Positions 1 through 8,265 of a stretch of 64,000 nucleotides of DNA are shown one piece after another. This stretch comes from Hoylesella loescheii DSM 19665 = JCM 12249 = ATCC 15930. GTDB taxonomy: Bacteria > Bacteroidota > Bacteroidia > Bacteroidales > Bacteroidaceae. Within the stretch, counting starts at the first letter, position 1. The number at the start of each line of letters is the position of its first letter. Both the position numbers and the translations under genes were made by a program. Location: contig NZ_KB899220.1 of assembly GCF_000378085.1 (NCBI RefSeq), forward strand, positions 1 through 64,000, given 5' to 3'. The notes beneath the pieces were generated by a model, which did no database searches, was not told the DNA's origin, and was given only the letters and a program-made list of their open reading frames with translations.

Positions 1-256
<256 letters not shown>

Positions 257-557
257 AAATGTCTGCGCATGAAGGAATCCCTAACGAAAGAGAAACCAAA
301 ACGCTAAAAGTTCTATGCCTTGCGGCATTATCCCATCAGGACGAGCACCCAAATCTATCGTAGTTCCACTCACCTGTATCGATTAACCCACATCCTCTAT
401 AAGAAGACAAAGGAGAACCGACGGTTCTTTAATGTTCTACCCAAACGCGCCATCTAAAAAAACGAGCGCGTCTGCTCTTGTACTACTACTGTCTATGTAA
501 ATCTTTCAATGAACTCTTTCATGTCGCTCACGGGAATTTTGTTCCCGAAAGCGGATG

Positions 558-588
558 CAAAGGTAGGACATTTTTCAACAACACGCAA
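558..588 (-). promoter_or_regulatory. rRNA operon promoter (Bacteroidetes type)
   Basis: On the minus strand a perfect -7 box TACCTTTG (558-565) is preceded, after 20 bases, by TTG (586-588), matching the Bacteroidetes TTTG-N19/20-TAnnTTTG pattern. It points at the 16S gene and would give a leader of roughly 300 bases (about 257-551). That leader holds no credible reading frame. Confidence 0.8.
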
Positions 589-589
589 G

Positions 590-1090
590 CCTTTTTAAGG
601 AAAATGTTCAAAAGGAATGCAAGATTTCGTATTTCTTTACATAAAACCAACGCAACAGGAGAATACACCTTATAGATATAGGGACGATTTTAGGGCACCT
701 GCCACATCCACTCATAAACTATGAGACTCACGCGACAAATGCAAAACCACCAAAGCCATACCCTATAGAAGCTGCAAGACCCCAAAAGCGACCCCAACCT
801 CACCCTCTCCCACCAGCCACCGACGACAACACGCACACCAAGGACACGTTTTCCGCACCCCAACAACTAAACCCTAGGCCACCAGTCCTAGTCTTTCACC
901 ACGTTACAGATGAAATGTAAGTTCGTTACACACGACAGGTATATTGCCACATGCGACATGCAACGCAACCACATACGAAAGGAAACTAAAGCACCACACG
1001 TACGCAACCCTGCCAGAGAACAGGAAATGAAGTTTACCATGCAATTTATGAATGCGTATTTTGGCATTAGAAACGAACAGAATACAATGC
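590..1090. other. Gene-free spacer between rRNA promoter and tRNA terminator
   Basis: About 500 bases with no credible coding sequence. Short overlapping frames on both strands cover the tRNA or one another and lack recognisable features. No strong hairpin or repeat is visible. Confidence 0.6.
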
Positions 1091-1091
1091 A

Positions 1092-1126
1092 AAAGAGGTG
1101 TAAGAAACAAAACCTTACACCTCTTT
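1092..1126 (-). terminator. Terminator of the tRNA-Met gene
   Basis: A perfect 13-bp inverted repeat (arms AAAGAGGTGTAAG at 1092-1104 and its complement at 1114-1126) with a 9-base loop lies just downstream of the tRNA on the minus strand. The 3' arm ends in TTTT. This is a factor-independent terminator shape. Confidence 0.85.
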
Positions 1127-1133
1127 AATATAG

Positions 1134-1206
1134 TTGCGGAGACACGACTCGAACATGCGACCTCCAGGTTATGAGCCTGGCGAGCTACCAACTGCTCCAC
1201 TCCGCG
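1134..1206 (-). tRNA. tRNA-Met (CAT), probably the initiator
   Basis: The reverse complement folds as a full cloverleaf with loop CTCATAA, anticodon CAT. Taking the 5' base as 1206 gives an acceptor stem with six pairs and an unpaired C1-A72, a bacterial initiator hallmark, plus the initiator-like D stem with A11-U24. Starting one base later would leave a U7-U66 mismatch, so the C1 start is preferred. The anticodon stem has A29-U41 where most initiators have a third G-C pair. No CCA is encoded (3' flank reads CTA after A73). It has its own promoter and terminator. Confidence 0.92.
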
Positions 1207-1251
1207 ATATTTATTTTTTACTTTTTGCATCTCGTTCCCGATTTGCGAGTG

Positions 1252-1283
1252 CAAAGGTACACATTTATTTGGAACTACACAAA
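1252..1283 (-). promoter_or_regulatory. Promoter of tRNA-Met
   Basis: Minus-strand TTTG (1280-1283), 20-base spacer, TACCTTTG (1252-1259). It is a perfect match to the Bacteroidetes consensus and predicts a start near 1245, about 40 bases before the mature tRNA. Confidence 0.85.
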
Positions 1284-1445
1284 CTTTCTGCTGACTTTTT
1301 ATATAAAAACCATAAAATTGTTAATAGTGCGACTTTGCAGAGCGTTAGGCAAAGAACGCAAGCACACTCAATAACAACACAGGGGAAATTTGGCTAATCC
1401 CTGCACGTCATCACCACGTTGAGCGCGCAACATTTCACCAGTTCA

Positions 1446-2273
1446 TCAATGCTCCCCATCACGTGCGCGACGTTCTTCATCCAGCGTTTGGAAATCTTTT
1501 TTGCGCAACACGAAGCTGTTACTGAGATATTTCTCGCGCACAATTTTATTCTCTGCCAGCTCTTCGGGCGCACCCTGAAAGAGTATTCGTCCCTCGAACA
1601 ACAAGTAAGCCCTATCTGTGATGGTGAGAGTCTCTTGCACATTGTGGTCGGTTATAAGGATACCGATGTTGCGATATTTCAACTGCCAAACGATGTGTTG
1701 AATATCTTCAACCGCAATAGGGTCTACGCCGGCAAAAGGTTCATCGAGCATAATGAACTTCGGGTCAATGGCCAAACAGCGTGCAATCTCGGTTCGGCGA
1801 CGTTCACCACCCGACAACTGGTCGCCCTTGTTTTTTCTAACCTTACCCAAACGGAACTCACGGATAAGGCTTTCAAGCTTTTCAAGCTGATATTCTCGTG
1901 GCTTCCCGGTCAGTTCTAACACAGCCATGATATTGTCTTCCACACTCAACTTCCTAAAAACACTGGCCTCTTGAGGCAGATAGCCTATACCCGCACGAGC
2001 CCGCTTGTATACGGGGAAGTCGGTAATCTCAGTATTGTCAATAAAGATATGTCCGTCGTTGGGCAACACCAAGCCCGTAGTCATATAGAACGAGGTGGTT
2101 TTTCCCGCTCCGTTAGGGCCAAGCAGTCCCACAATCTCTCCCTGGCGCACGTTGATTGAGACATCGTTCACCACCGTTCGCTTGCCATATCGCTTCACAA
2201 GTCCTTCGGCACGCAGCTCCATGTGAGTATCTTCGTGGTTCTGTTCGTTGAGTTGAAAATCATTCGTAGACAT
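1446..2273 (-). CDS. lptB: LPS export ABC transporter ATP-binding protein LptB
   Basis: 275 residues, a cytoplasmic ABC ATPase that powers extraction of lipopolysaccharide from the inner membrane by the LptFGC complex. Visible are Walker A GPNGAGKT (about 50-57), signature LSGGERRR, Walker [14 protein letters not shown] and the switch histidine in ITDHN. The [10 protein letters not shown] context and FAGVDP after Walker B are typical of LptB rather than other ABC ATPases. The first 17 residues are unlike the family; an internal Met at 2222 gives a more usual length and is an alternative start. It stands alone behind its own -7 box. The lptF/G/C partners are not in the window, as is common in Bacteroidetes. 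Confidence 0.93.
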   Translation of the reverse strand: MSTNDFQLNEQNHEDTHMELRAEGLVKRYGKRTVVNDVSINVRQGEIVGLLGPNGAGKTTSFYMTTGLVLPNDGHIFIDNTEITDFPVYKRARAGIGYLPQEASVFRKLSVEDNIMAVLELTGKPREYQLEKLESLIREFRLGKVRKNKGDQLSGGERRRTEIARCLAIDPKFIMLDEPFAGVDPIAVEDIQHIVWQLKYRNIGILITDHNVQETLTITDRAYLLFEGRILFQGAPEELAENKIVREKYLSNSFVLRKKDFQTLDEERRARDGEH

Positions 2274-2309
2274 ATCTTCTCCTTATATTCTGATAATTAA
2301 ACCTTGGTG

Positions 2310-2317
2310 CAAAGGTA
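2310..2317 (-). promoter_or_regulatory. -7 box upstream of lptB
   Basis: Perfect minus-strand TACCTTTG 37 bases before the lptB start. The -33 region is weak: no TTTG lies at 19-21 bases. Transcription would begin near 2303, upstream of both candidate starts. Confidence 0.6.
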
Positions 2318-2386
2318 GGCATAAAAGTGGTAACAAGAAATAAAAAGCACGCGCAAGATGGCTGTTTCTATCATAATTTGCGTACT

Positions 2387-2546
2387 TTTGCATAAGTTTG
2401 GCTGCGCTCGGCAATAAGAAAACAAGTTTTCATTGCACTCACTGGCACCAACTTTGCATAAGTTTGGCTGCGATCGGCAATAAGAAAACAAGTTTTCATT
2501 GCGCTCACTGGCACCAACTTTGCATAAGTTTGGCTACGCTCGGCGA
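2387..2546. repeat. 66-bp tandem repeat, about 2.4 copies
   Basis: Two complete 66-base units (2387-2452, 2453-2518) differ at only two or three bases; a third, partial unit runs to about 2546. Each unit holds a hairpin (GCAAT..GAAAAC-AA-GTTTTC..ATTGC) and the sequence TAAGTTTG, a match to the TAnnTTTG -7 box on the plus strand. Reading frames across this stretch are repeat translations, not genes. It sits in the spacer between divergent lptB and mlaE. Confidence 0.9.
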
Positions 2547-2665
2547 TGCAAGAAGACGGATTTCGCACCAAATGACGTGCCAAACGACAAAAGGACTAAA
2601 ACGTTGCCTACCGATAAACGGAGAGTAATCGAAAGGCTTACACATTATTATATATAGGATAAAAA

Positions 2666-3412
2666 ATGTTGATACTCAACTATCTCAACACACTTGGGCA
2701 ATACCTCATATTGATGGGGCGCTCCTTTTCGCGCCCCGAACGCATGCGGATGTTCTTCAAACGATACGTCAAGGAGATGTCACAGCTTGGCGTCGACTCG
2801 GTGGGCATTGTCTTGCTCATCTCTTTCTTCATTGGAGCAGTTATCTGCATACAGATGAAACTGAACATCCAAAGTCCGTGGATGCCCCGTTGGGTGTCGG
2901 GCTATACCACACGCGAGATTATGTTGCTCGAATTTTCATCAAGTATCATGTGTCTTATTTTGGCCGGAAAGGTGGGTTCTAACATCGCATCCGAACTTGG
3001 TACGATGCGCGTTACCCAACAGATAGATGCGCTCGACATCATGGGCGTTAACTCGGCTTCTTACCTGATATTGCCCAAGATATTGGGACTGGTGACCATC
3101 ATGCCGTTTCTTGTGATATTCAGTTCGGCAATGGGCATCCTCGGAGCCTACGCCACTGCCTACATCGGACACATCCTTACCCCCGACGACCTCACCCTTG
3201 GCATACAACACTCGTTCAATCCTTGGTTTATGTGGATGAGTATCGTCAAGAGTTTGTTCTTCGCCTACATCATCGCCAGTGTGTCGTCGTACTTCGGTTA
3301 CACGGTTGAAGGCGGTTCGGTAGAGGTTGGAAAGGCCAGTACCGATGCAGTTGTAAGCAGTTCGGTGCTCATTCTGTTCTCAGACGTGTTCCTTACACAG
3401 ATGCTCAGCTAA
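2666..3412 (+). CDS. mlaE: MlaE-family ABC transporter permease
   Basis: 248 residues, inner-membrane permease of the MCE/Mla phospholipid transport system that maintains outer-membrane lipid asymmetry. Several hydrophobic spans are visible (about 45-70, 90-110, 145-180, 195-225). The family's central stretch is recognisable, with the conserved GSNIASELGTMRVTQQIDAL segment near 110-135. Length is typical for MlaE. The ATPase partner follows 153 bases downstream. It starts the plus-strand pair; no clear TAnnTTTG box lies directly upstream apart from those in the 66-bp repeat. Confidence 0.92.
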   Translation: MLILNYLNTLGQYLILMGRSFSRPERMRMFFKRYVKEMSQLGVDSVGIVLLISFFIGAVICIQMKLNIQSPWMPRWVSGYTTREIMLLEFSSSIMCLILAGKVGSNIASELGTMRVTQQIDALDIMGVNSASYLILPKILGLVTIMPFLVIFSSAMGILGAYATAYIGHILTPDDLTLGIQHSFNPWFMWMSIVKSLFFAYIIASVSSYFGYTVEGGSVEVGKASTDAVVSSSVLILFSDVFLTQMLS

Positions 3413-3565
3413 ACTTAGCGAGGCACCACCCACCAACAACCAACGGCAAGAGAAAAAGCGTTTTTAGGTATCGTAAACGAAAGGGGAAGCCTGATTTTTC
3501 GGGCTATAGGTGGTCACAACACAGCGAAAGACTAGCCCAAAGACAAGCCCCCAAAAGTAAAAACA

Positions 3566-4354
3566 ATGATTGAAGTAAAGAAACTGACCAAATCTTTCGA
3601 GGACAAGACCGTTCTCAAAGGTATAGATTGTGTGTTCGAAACAGGCAAAACCAACCTCATCATCGGACAAAGTGGTTCGGGTAAGACGGTGTTAATGAAG
3701 AATATCGTGGGCTTGCTCGAACCTAGTTCGGGCGAGATACTATACGATGGGCGCAACTTCGTTACCATGTCTAAACGCGAAAAGGTGCACATGCGCCGCG
3801 AGATGGGCATGATTTTCCAAAGTGCAGCCTTGTTCGACTCGCTTTCGGTACTCGAAAACGTGATGTTTCCGCTCGACATGTTCTCCACGATGAACCTGCG
3901 TGAGCGAACAAAACGTGCACAAGAGTGCCTCGACCGCGTAAACCTTACCGACGCGCAAGATAAGTTTCCAGGCGAAATTTCGGGCGGAATGCAAAAGCGC
4001 GTGGCCATTGCAAGGGCCATTGTGCTAAACCCCAAGTACCTATTTTGCGACGAACCGAACTCAGGACTCGACCCCAAGACCTCACTCGTGATAGATGAAC
4101 TGCTATCGAGCATTACCAAGGAGTTTGGCATGACCACCATTATCAATACCCACGACATGAACTCGGTAATGGGTATTGGTGAAAACATCTGCTTTATCTA
4201 CAAAGGTAAGAAGGAATGGCAGGGAACAAAAGACGACGTGATGGGTAGTAAAAACCAGAAGCTGAACGATCTCGTGTTTGCCTCCGACTTGTTCAGGAAA
4301 GTGAAAGAGGTGGAAGAGCGCGAAGAAGCCAACTTGGCAGCCAGCAAAGGATAG
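3566..4354 (+). CDS. mlaF: MlaF-family ABC transporter ATP-binding protein
   Basis: 262 residues, the ATPase of the Mla/MCE lipid transporter paired with the preceding permease. Walker A GQSGSGKT lies near residues 33-40, the signature is SGGMQKR, Walker B is LFCDEPNSGLDP and the switch region is NTHDMNSV. The SGGMQKRVAIARAI and EPNSGLDPKTS sequences are characteristic of MlaF. The MCE-domain substrate-binding protein (MlaD), often the next gene, is not present; the next gene is on the opposite strand. Confidence 0.92.
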   Translation: MIEVKKLTKSFEDKTVLKGIDCVFETGKTNLIIGQSGSGKTVLMKNIVGLLEPSSGEILYDGRNFVTMSKREKVHMRREMGMIFQSAALFDSLSVLENVMFPLDMFSTMNLRERTKRAQECLDRVNLTDAQDKFPGEISGGMQKRVAIARAIVLNPKYLFCDEPNSGLDPKTSLVIDELLSSITKEFGMTTIINTHDMNSVMGIGENICFIYKGKKEWQGTKDDVMGSKNQKLNDLVFASDLFRKVKEVEEREEANLAASKG

Positions 4355-4482
4355 TCTGGTTCTGTGCTGCAACAGAGTTACTTGCGCAATGCACGTTACA
4401 CGCAACTTAAAGGTAAATTGCCCGTAATCAAAATTTGACCAGCCCTCGACAACAACCTAAAAGACCCTACGTAGAGATGAAG

Positions 4483-4869
4483 TTAGCGCATATACCACAC
4501 ACCCCGATGCTGCACCATAGGCACAACAACCTCTTCGCTGGTGCTGTCGCCATAAGCAAAGATTAGGAAAACATTGGCTGAACGCTTAACTGTATCGGCC
4601 ACAGCGTTCACCACACGCACATCAAGGATGCCACGGCGTTCGTCTTTCTGCTGCCCCACAAACATCTTGGCGTTGTCTATAAGTTGTCGGCGATAGCTCG
4701 CAGGAATGCTGTCAGGCCGATAAAAGCCATCTACATAATGTTCGTATTTTCCTGCCAACAGTTGGGTATAATACTCCTTGGCTGCCTGTGCAGCAACTTC
4801 CCCAGGGTCGGGCCCCGACGAACAAGCCACAGCCAGTAATGCCACGAAAAAGTAAAATAGTTTCTTCAT
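4483..4869 (-). CDS. Small lipoprotein, DUF4878/NTF2-like
   Basis: 128 residues with a lipoprotein signal peptide (hydrophobic 4-15, lipobox VACSS, Cys16). The mature part begins with an alpha-helical stretch (AAQAAKEYYTQLLAGKYEHY) and ends in beta-rich sequence closing in GVWYMR. This pattern resembles the small NTF2-like lipoproteins of Bacteroidetes (DUF4878 type). No catalytic residues can be pointed to. Function unknown; location is probably the outer membrane. It converges on mlaF and has its own -7 box. Confidence 0.82.
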   Translation of the reverse strand: MKKLFYFFVALLAVACSSGPDPGEVAAQAAKEYYTQLLAGKYEHYVDGFYRPDSIPASYRRQLIDNAKMFVGQQKDERRGILDVRVVNAVADTVKRSANVFLIFAYGDSTSEEVVVPMVQHRGVWYMR

Positions 4870-4897
4870 CCGTTCGTTATCCTGTTAATTCGTAACG

Positions 4898-4905
4898 CAA
4901 AGATA
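4898..4905 (-). promoter_or_regulatory. -7 box of the small lipoprotein gene
   Basis: Minus-strand TATCTTTG 29 bases before the start codon at 4869. The -33 element is not recognisable. Confidence 0.55.
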
Positions 4906-5260
4906 CGAATTATCTACATAGTACTATGTCATTGCAACGCTAATTTCCATTCTGTTACAATGTTTTAAGGGAAAAAGGGTTGTTACAAATCGCTGTGCCT
5001 AGATTGTCATAAGGGTGAAAAACTTTATGAAAAAGCAACTTGTACAAGAAACACGTTCATTCGTCCAGTGGCAGCAACAAGCGAAATACTGCCAATTTAT
5101 TACATCTCGGTTTATGAAAGATGTCTCATAGAGCACTTTGCCCCACTTGAGATTCTATCATTCATAAAACAATTGAGCGTCATGTTCTCACAACGTCCTG
5201 TCAGTTAACATTCTCCTCAACTTCCAATTGCTTGAGGTATCATTACTCTTCATACATCAA

Positions 5261-5310
5261 AGCATTATGATCCTAAACATTTTAACAAACATGTTCAGGA
5301 TCATAATGCT
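5261..5310. terminator. 20-bp inverted repeat, probable terminator
   Basis: Arms at 5261-5280 and 5291-5310 pair over 20 bases with one mismatch around a 10-base loop. It lies 30 bases after the stop of the minus-strand gene ending at 5340. The tail is not very T-rich, so it may act as a 3' stabilising hairpin instead. The rest of the 470-base gap (4870-5339) holds no other structure I can support. Confidence 0.6.
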
Positions 5311-5339
5311 TATTTGTTGATTAGTGCAATAGAGCATCA

Positions 5340-5816
5340 TTACTCCGAGAACTCTGCCCCTTCGTTTGTAGTAGTTGTCTCATTTTGTTTCATATCACTT
5401 ATCTTCTCTTCAGAGGCACACTCTTCCTTCGATATATCAGAATTGTTTTCTTCCACTACCTGTTCAGGCTTTCCACTTGAAGAAACCTCAGAGACAGCAT
5501 GCCCTTGATCTTTGTTCTGCTTCTTTACTTGATAATCTGATATTTTCCTTTTTTTCTTCTTCTTACTTCTTTTTATTTCAGTTTTTTGCTTTTCACTTTT
5601 TACATGTTTTTCCATCCGCTTTAAAATGAAAGGGCTGAAAAGAAAAATGATCGACATAAAAGCTACGACAATAAGGATTATATAGAGACATCCCCTTGGG
5701 GTTTTGCCCGCTACATTCCTGCTCCTTGCCATACTACGACATCTACCACAGCAAAAACCATCGTCCCACAGCCCGTCACCATCATATTCCTTTCCACAAT
5801 ATCTACACTTACTCAT
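5340..5816 (-). CDS. Membrane protein with N-terminal zinc ribbon and charged tail
   Basis: 158 residues. The N-terminus has a treble-clef-like CxxC..CCxxC cluster (CRYCGKEY.. FCCGRC, residues 4-26). One transmembrane helix follows at about 43-65, then a lysine-rich stretch (about 66-100) and an acidic, Ser/Thr-rich tail. The layout suggests a cytoplasmic zinc ribbon with an anchored extension. The family is not recognised. It is the last gene of a three-gene minus-strand unit (gap 120 bases to the upstream gene). Low-complexity tail and AT-rich codons point to accessory DNA. Confidence 0.7.
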   Translation of the reverse strand: MSKCRYCGKEYDGDGLWDDGFCCGRCRSMARSRNVAGKTPRGCLYIILIVVAFMSIIFLFSPFILKRMEKHVKSEKQKTEIKRSKKKKKRKISDYQVKKQNKDQGHAVSEVSSSGKPEQVVEENNSDISKEECASEEKISDMKQNETTTTNEGAEFSE

Positions 5817-5936
5817 GATTCATACGATTTAAATGTTAACTTATACCATACTCATCTTACCTTTTCAACATGTTGCCTCACTTGTTTATCTGATTGCTTA
5901 CGGTGATTTCAATGCAACAATTAGAGGACTCCATGC

Positions 5937-6470
5937 TTATAGTTCTTCCCCTTCTTTGCAGATATATTTCTCCCACTTACACGCCTTATTCTTTTTGGAA
6001 ACTTTAATGGCAGAAACCAAAAGGTTTGTAGAGATATCACCATCATTTTGGCCTATTGTCATTCCTACGAAATCGTCCAAATCCCGTGGGTAAAAACTAA
6101 ACTTGAGACCTGTTTCATCTTCCGTCAGAAAATATCTTGGTCGGGAGGTATCTTCCATTTCATATACATAGATAAAACTGTATTTTTCTCCTTCTGAAGA
6201 GCCTTCCAATTCCTCCCAATTCAAAGGGGTATCGCTATCCATTTTTTTCGCTGTCCCGTCAGGATAAAGCGTAAAAACATCATCTTCTCCCAATTTGAAT
6301 GTCACAGGTTTATCGAGGCTTGCACCTTCTTCACCAACAATAGCCGTACTGGCATTCTTTTTATACTCACTTTTAATGGCTTCCTTTACCAAATCTGGTC
6401 CCAAACATTTTATGGCTACAGCGCCTATCACGAGCAAAACGGATAGTACGGACATAATTTTCTTTCCCAT
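5937..6470 (-). CDS. Hypothetical exported or membrane-anchored protein
   Basis: 177 residues. An N-terminal hydrophobic segment (about 5-23) acts as signal peptide or anchor; no lipobox follows. The rest is acidic and beta-rich, with a KPVTFKLGEDDVFTLYPDGTAKK segment suggesting a small beta-sandwich, and a Lys-rich C-terminus. The family is not recognised. It starts 8 bases after the stop of the UDG-like gene, so the two are probably co-transcribed. Confidence 0.7.
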   Translation of the reverse strand: MGKKIMSVLSVLLVIGAVAIKCLGPDLVKEAIKSEYKKNASTAIVGEEGASLDKPVTFKLGEDDVFTLYPDGTAKKMDSDTPLNWEELEGSSEGEKYSFIYVYEMEDTSRPRYFLTEDETGLKFSFYPRDLDDFVGMTIGQNDGDISTNLLVSAIKVSKKNKACKWEKYICKEGEEL

Positions 6471-6478
6471 AGTGTATT

Positions 6479-7321
6479 TTACTTTATTAAGTTATTAAAA
6501 TTAGAGTGAATGTCATAGATGATTGCCTCAACATACCTATAATAGTCAGGCTTAGCCTTAGGATAGGCATTGGGATGGCAGGTACGGTAAGCGAGCTTAA
6601 CGCCAGGTATAGTAACCTTTGCTACATCATGTACGGGAAACTCACTAAAAGGAATAAAGTCTTCGTCTGTCAAACCAAAGCTTTCTTTGATGTAGGCATC
6701 ATAACGTCCTGTCAAGAAGAGAATGATGTCGGGATGAAGTATTTCTACTTCTTGAGCAATGACTCTCGAAAGGAATTGTCTTTCAATATTATGAGTATGG
6801 TTATCTACTGGCTTACCATCAATGGTAGATAGTTTGCTGATGTTATTCCACATACAAACTGTACGAAGTTTGGGATTAAAGGAGTGTACAATTTCATCAA
6901 GCTGGGACATAAAATTATTGATACCCTTAGCGTGGAAAGTGTTCTTTCGTCCTTTCTCATCAAAATACCACATGCCGTCATTGAGCGAATAATTGGTTGC
7001 ATAGAAGTTCTCATAAGCTGACATTATGGTTTCTACGGTCTCAGGTTCATCTCCTGTATAGAACTGAGATGCTGAGTTAAAGTCATCGCATCTATCAATG
7101 CCATACCATTTGTTAGGTTCTTGTCCGAATACCATCACCTTTAAGTCACTATTAGTATACCATTTTTCCGTAGGAACACCTCCCTCCCAATGGCAGGTTG
7201 ACAATAGGAAAGGATAACCTATACTAGTGCCCGACCTTTTTATTTCCCTACAGAACTTGTTCCAGTTGTCTTGATATAACTGTCTCAGACGTTCGTTTAA
7301 TAGTAGATTGTTCATGGTCAT
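6479..7321 (-). CDS. Uracil-DNA-glycosylase-like superfamily protein
   Basis: 280 residues, no signal peptide. The segment VMVFGQEPN (about 62-70) resembles motif A of uracil-DNA glycosylases (GQDPY). YRTCHPNA near 249 resembles the C-terminal HPS motif. Between them lies a Rossmann-like strand PDIILFLTGRYD. The usual catalytic Asp of motif A is Glu here, so glycosylase activity is uncertain; such divergent UDG-fold proteins can have other nucleic-acid roles. The assignment rests on motif reading only. A second Met two codons in is an alternative start. It heads a three-gene unit whose likely transcript starts at the -7 box at 7645-7652, through the structured RNA. Confidence 0.65.
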   Translation of the reverse strand: MTMNNLLLNERLRQLYQDNWNKFCREIKRSGTSIGYPFLLSTCHWEGGVPTEKWYTNSDLKVMVFGQEPNKWYGIDRCDDFNSASQFYTGDEPETVETIMSAYENFYATNYSLNDGMWYFDEKGRKNTFHAKGINNFMSQLDEIVHSFNPKLRTVCMWNNISKLSTIDGKPVDNHTHNIERQFLSRVIAQEVEILHPDIILFLTGRYDAYIKESFGLTDEDFIPFSEFPVHDVAKVTIPGVKLAYRTCHPNAYPKAKPDYYRYVEAIIYDIHSNFNNLIK

Positions 7322-7378
7322 TTGTCTTGACTAACAATTTATGCTAACTATTTCCCAGAAGTAAGCGGTTTAGTAAAT

Positions 7379-7640
7379 AGAAAAAGCGTGGGAACTATTG
7401 GATGTTGTCTTATCTGAGGTTCTGCAATACCCACTACCAAACAACAAACAATAGCCCACGCCGTGAGGTATATTATGCCCTTTGGTAAGGGTACAATAAT
7501 CCCAAGCGTGAGCGTACTGCCTATTGCCTTTGGTAGTTGAAATTTTGCAGATTTCAGATAAAAGACAATATATCAAACGCTCTTTTTGAAAGTTGAACTC
7601 TTTAGAACGCACACCTGCACACAGATGAACTAGAAATTCG
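7379..7640 (-). ncRNA. Structured RNA, long rod with terminator (6S-like or leader)
   Basis: On the minus strand a TACCTTTG -7 box precedes about 260 bases that fold into one long interrupted hairpin. Eight nested helices are visible, e.g. 7562-7566/7407-7411, 7555-7559/7412-7416, 7546-7550/7422-7426, 7529-7536/7434-7441 (8 bp), 7521-7526/7449-7454, 7506-7510/7457-7461, 7496-7500/7472-7476 and 7487-7491/7478-7482. An alternative helix (7386-7392/7455-7461 plus 7395-7400/7449-7454) directly precedes a T5 run and looks like a terminator; it competes with the rod. The overall shape recalls 6S RNA or the Bacteroidales-1 motif. It could also be an attenuator for the gene starting at 7321. The 95-codon frame through it is probably spurious. 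Confidence 0.65.
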
Positions 7641-7644
7641 GATA

Positions 7645-7652
7645 CAAAGGTA
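7645..7652 (-). promoter_or_regulatory. -7 box of the structured RNA
   Basis: Perfect minus-strand TACCTTTG; transcription would start near 7639. The -33 region is only T-rich. It is the only good promoter match found upstream of the 7321-5340 gene unit. Confidence 0.65.
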
Positions 7653-7851
7653 GACAAAATTTCTTATTAAATGTCTCTTTTTGTGCATAATTATATAAAT
7701 AAGACAAAAAAAACACATCAAAGAACACCATCCTTTATGAATAAGAGAATAATGACATTCTCAGAGATAAAGCCAACAGCAGACCGTCTAGGATATATTA
7801 GTGTATTGAAAATAAAGAAAGAGACAATTATCTAGGTATGGATTTAACAGC

Positions 7852-7973
7852 GCGAGTTCGGGATAAAACCCAATTGTTATGCCAACTGCCGCATAGCACT
7901 TGTTGGCGAGATTGTCATTGCTTTACTTGGCTTAGTCTTGTTCAAAAGTCATGGTATCTTATCCCGAACTCGC
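7852..7973. repeat. 15-bp inverted repeat enclosing an inner palindrome
   Basis: Perfect arms GCGAGTTCGGGATAA (7852-7866) and complement (7959-7973). The loop contains a second palindrome (GCCAACTGCCGC..TTGTTGGC). Related fragments occur near 25290-25380, 26780-26870 and 54370, so this is a member of a dispersed repeat family. The surrounding 7660-8265 has no gene. Confidence 0.7.
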
Positions 7974-8080
7974 CAATTAACCATTCCATCGGTCACGTTT
8001 TCATCGTTCCGAAAGTGCGCTTGCTAAGCCCTGATTATGCAATATTAGATTAATCGCCACGTTAAATGTATTTTGGACCG

Positions 8081-8167
8081 CTGTTCCAACTTATCTGGAA
8101 TGCTGTTCCAGTTGAATTGGAACACTGTTCCAACTTAGCTGGAACAGGAGTCCAACTTAGCTGTAAC
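8081..8167. repeat. 22-bp-period palindrome array, GTTCCA family (4 units)
   Basis: Four units of the form GTTCCA-N7-TGGAAC spaced exactly 22 bases apart with variable centres. Each unit can form a hairpin. The array lies beyond the der terminator. Related arrays are at 25809 and 44120. Confidence 0.85.
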
Positions 8168-8265
8168 AAGGCGAGAGCTGAAAAAACTCACTACAAGAGC
8201 TTATTGGGTGGCGAATGAAAAATGGCGTTTGGAGGTGGGAAATACACGTTCGCAAGATAAAACAA

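Noticed and set aside
904-1254. Minus-strand 116-codon frame and overlapping plus-strand frames
   Set aside because: They run across the tRNA-Met gene, its terminator and promoter, and show no protein-like features.
2297-2628. Short frames on both strands upstream of mlaE
   Set aside because: Their translations are internal repeats that come from the 66-bp tandem repeat.
7370-7657. 95-codon minus-strand reading frame
   Set aside because: It lies over the structured RNA and includes its promoter region; composition looks non-protein and base pairing explains the sequence better.
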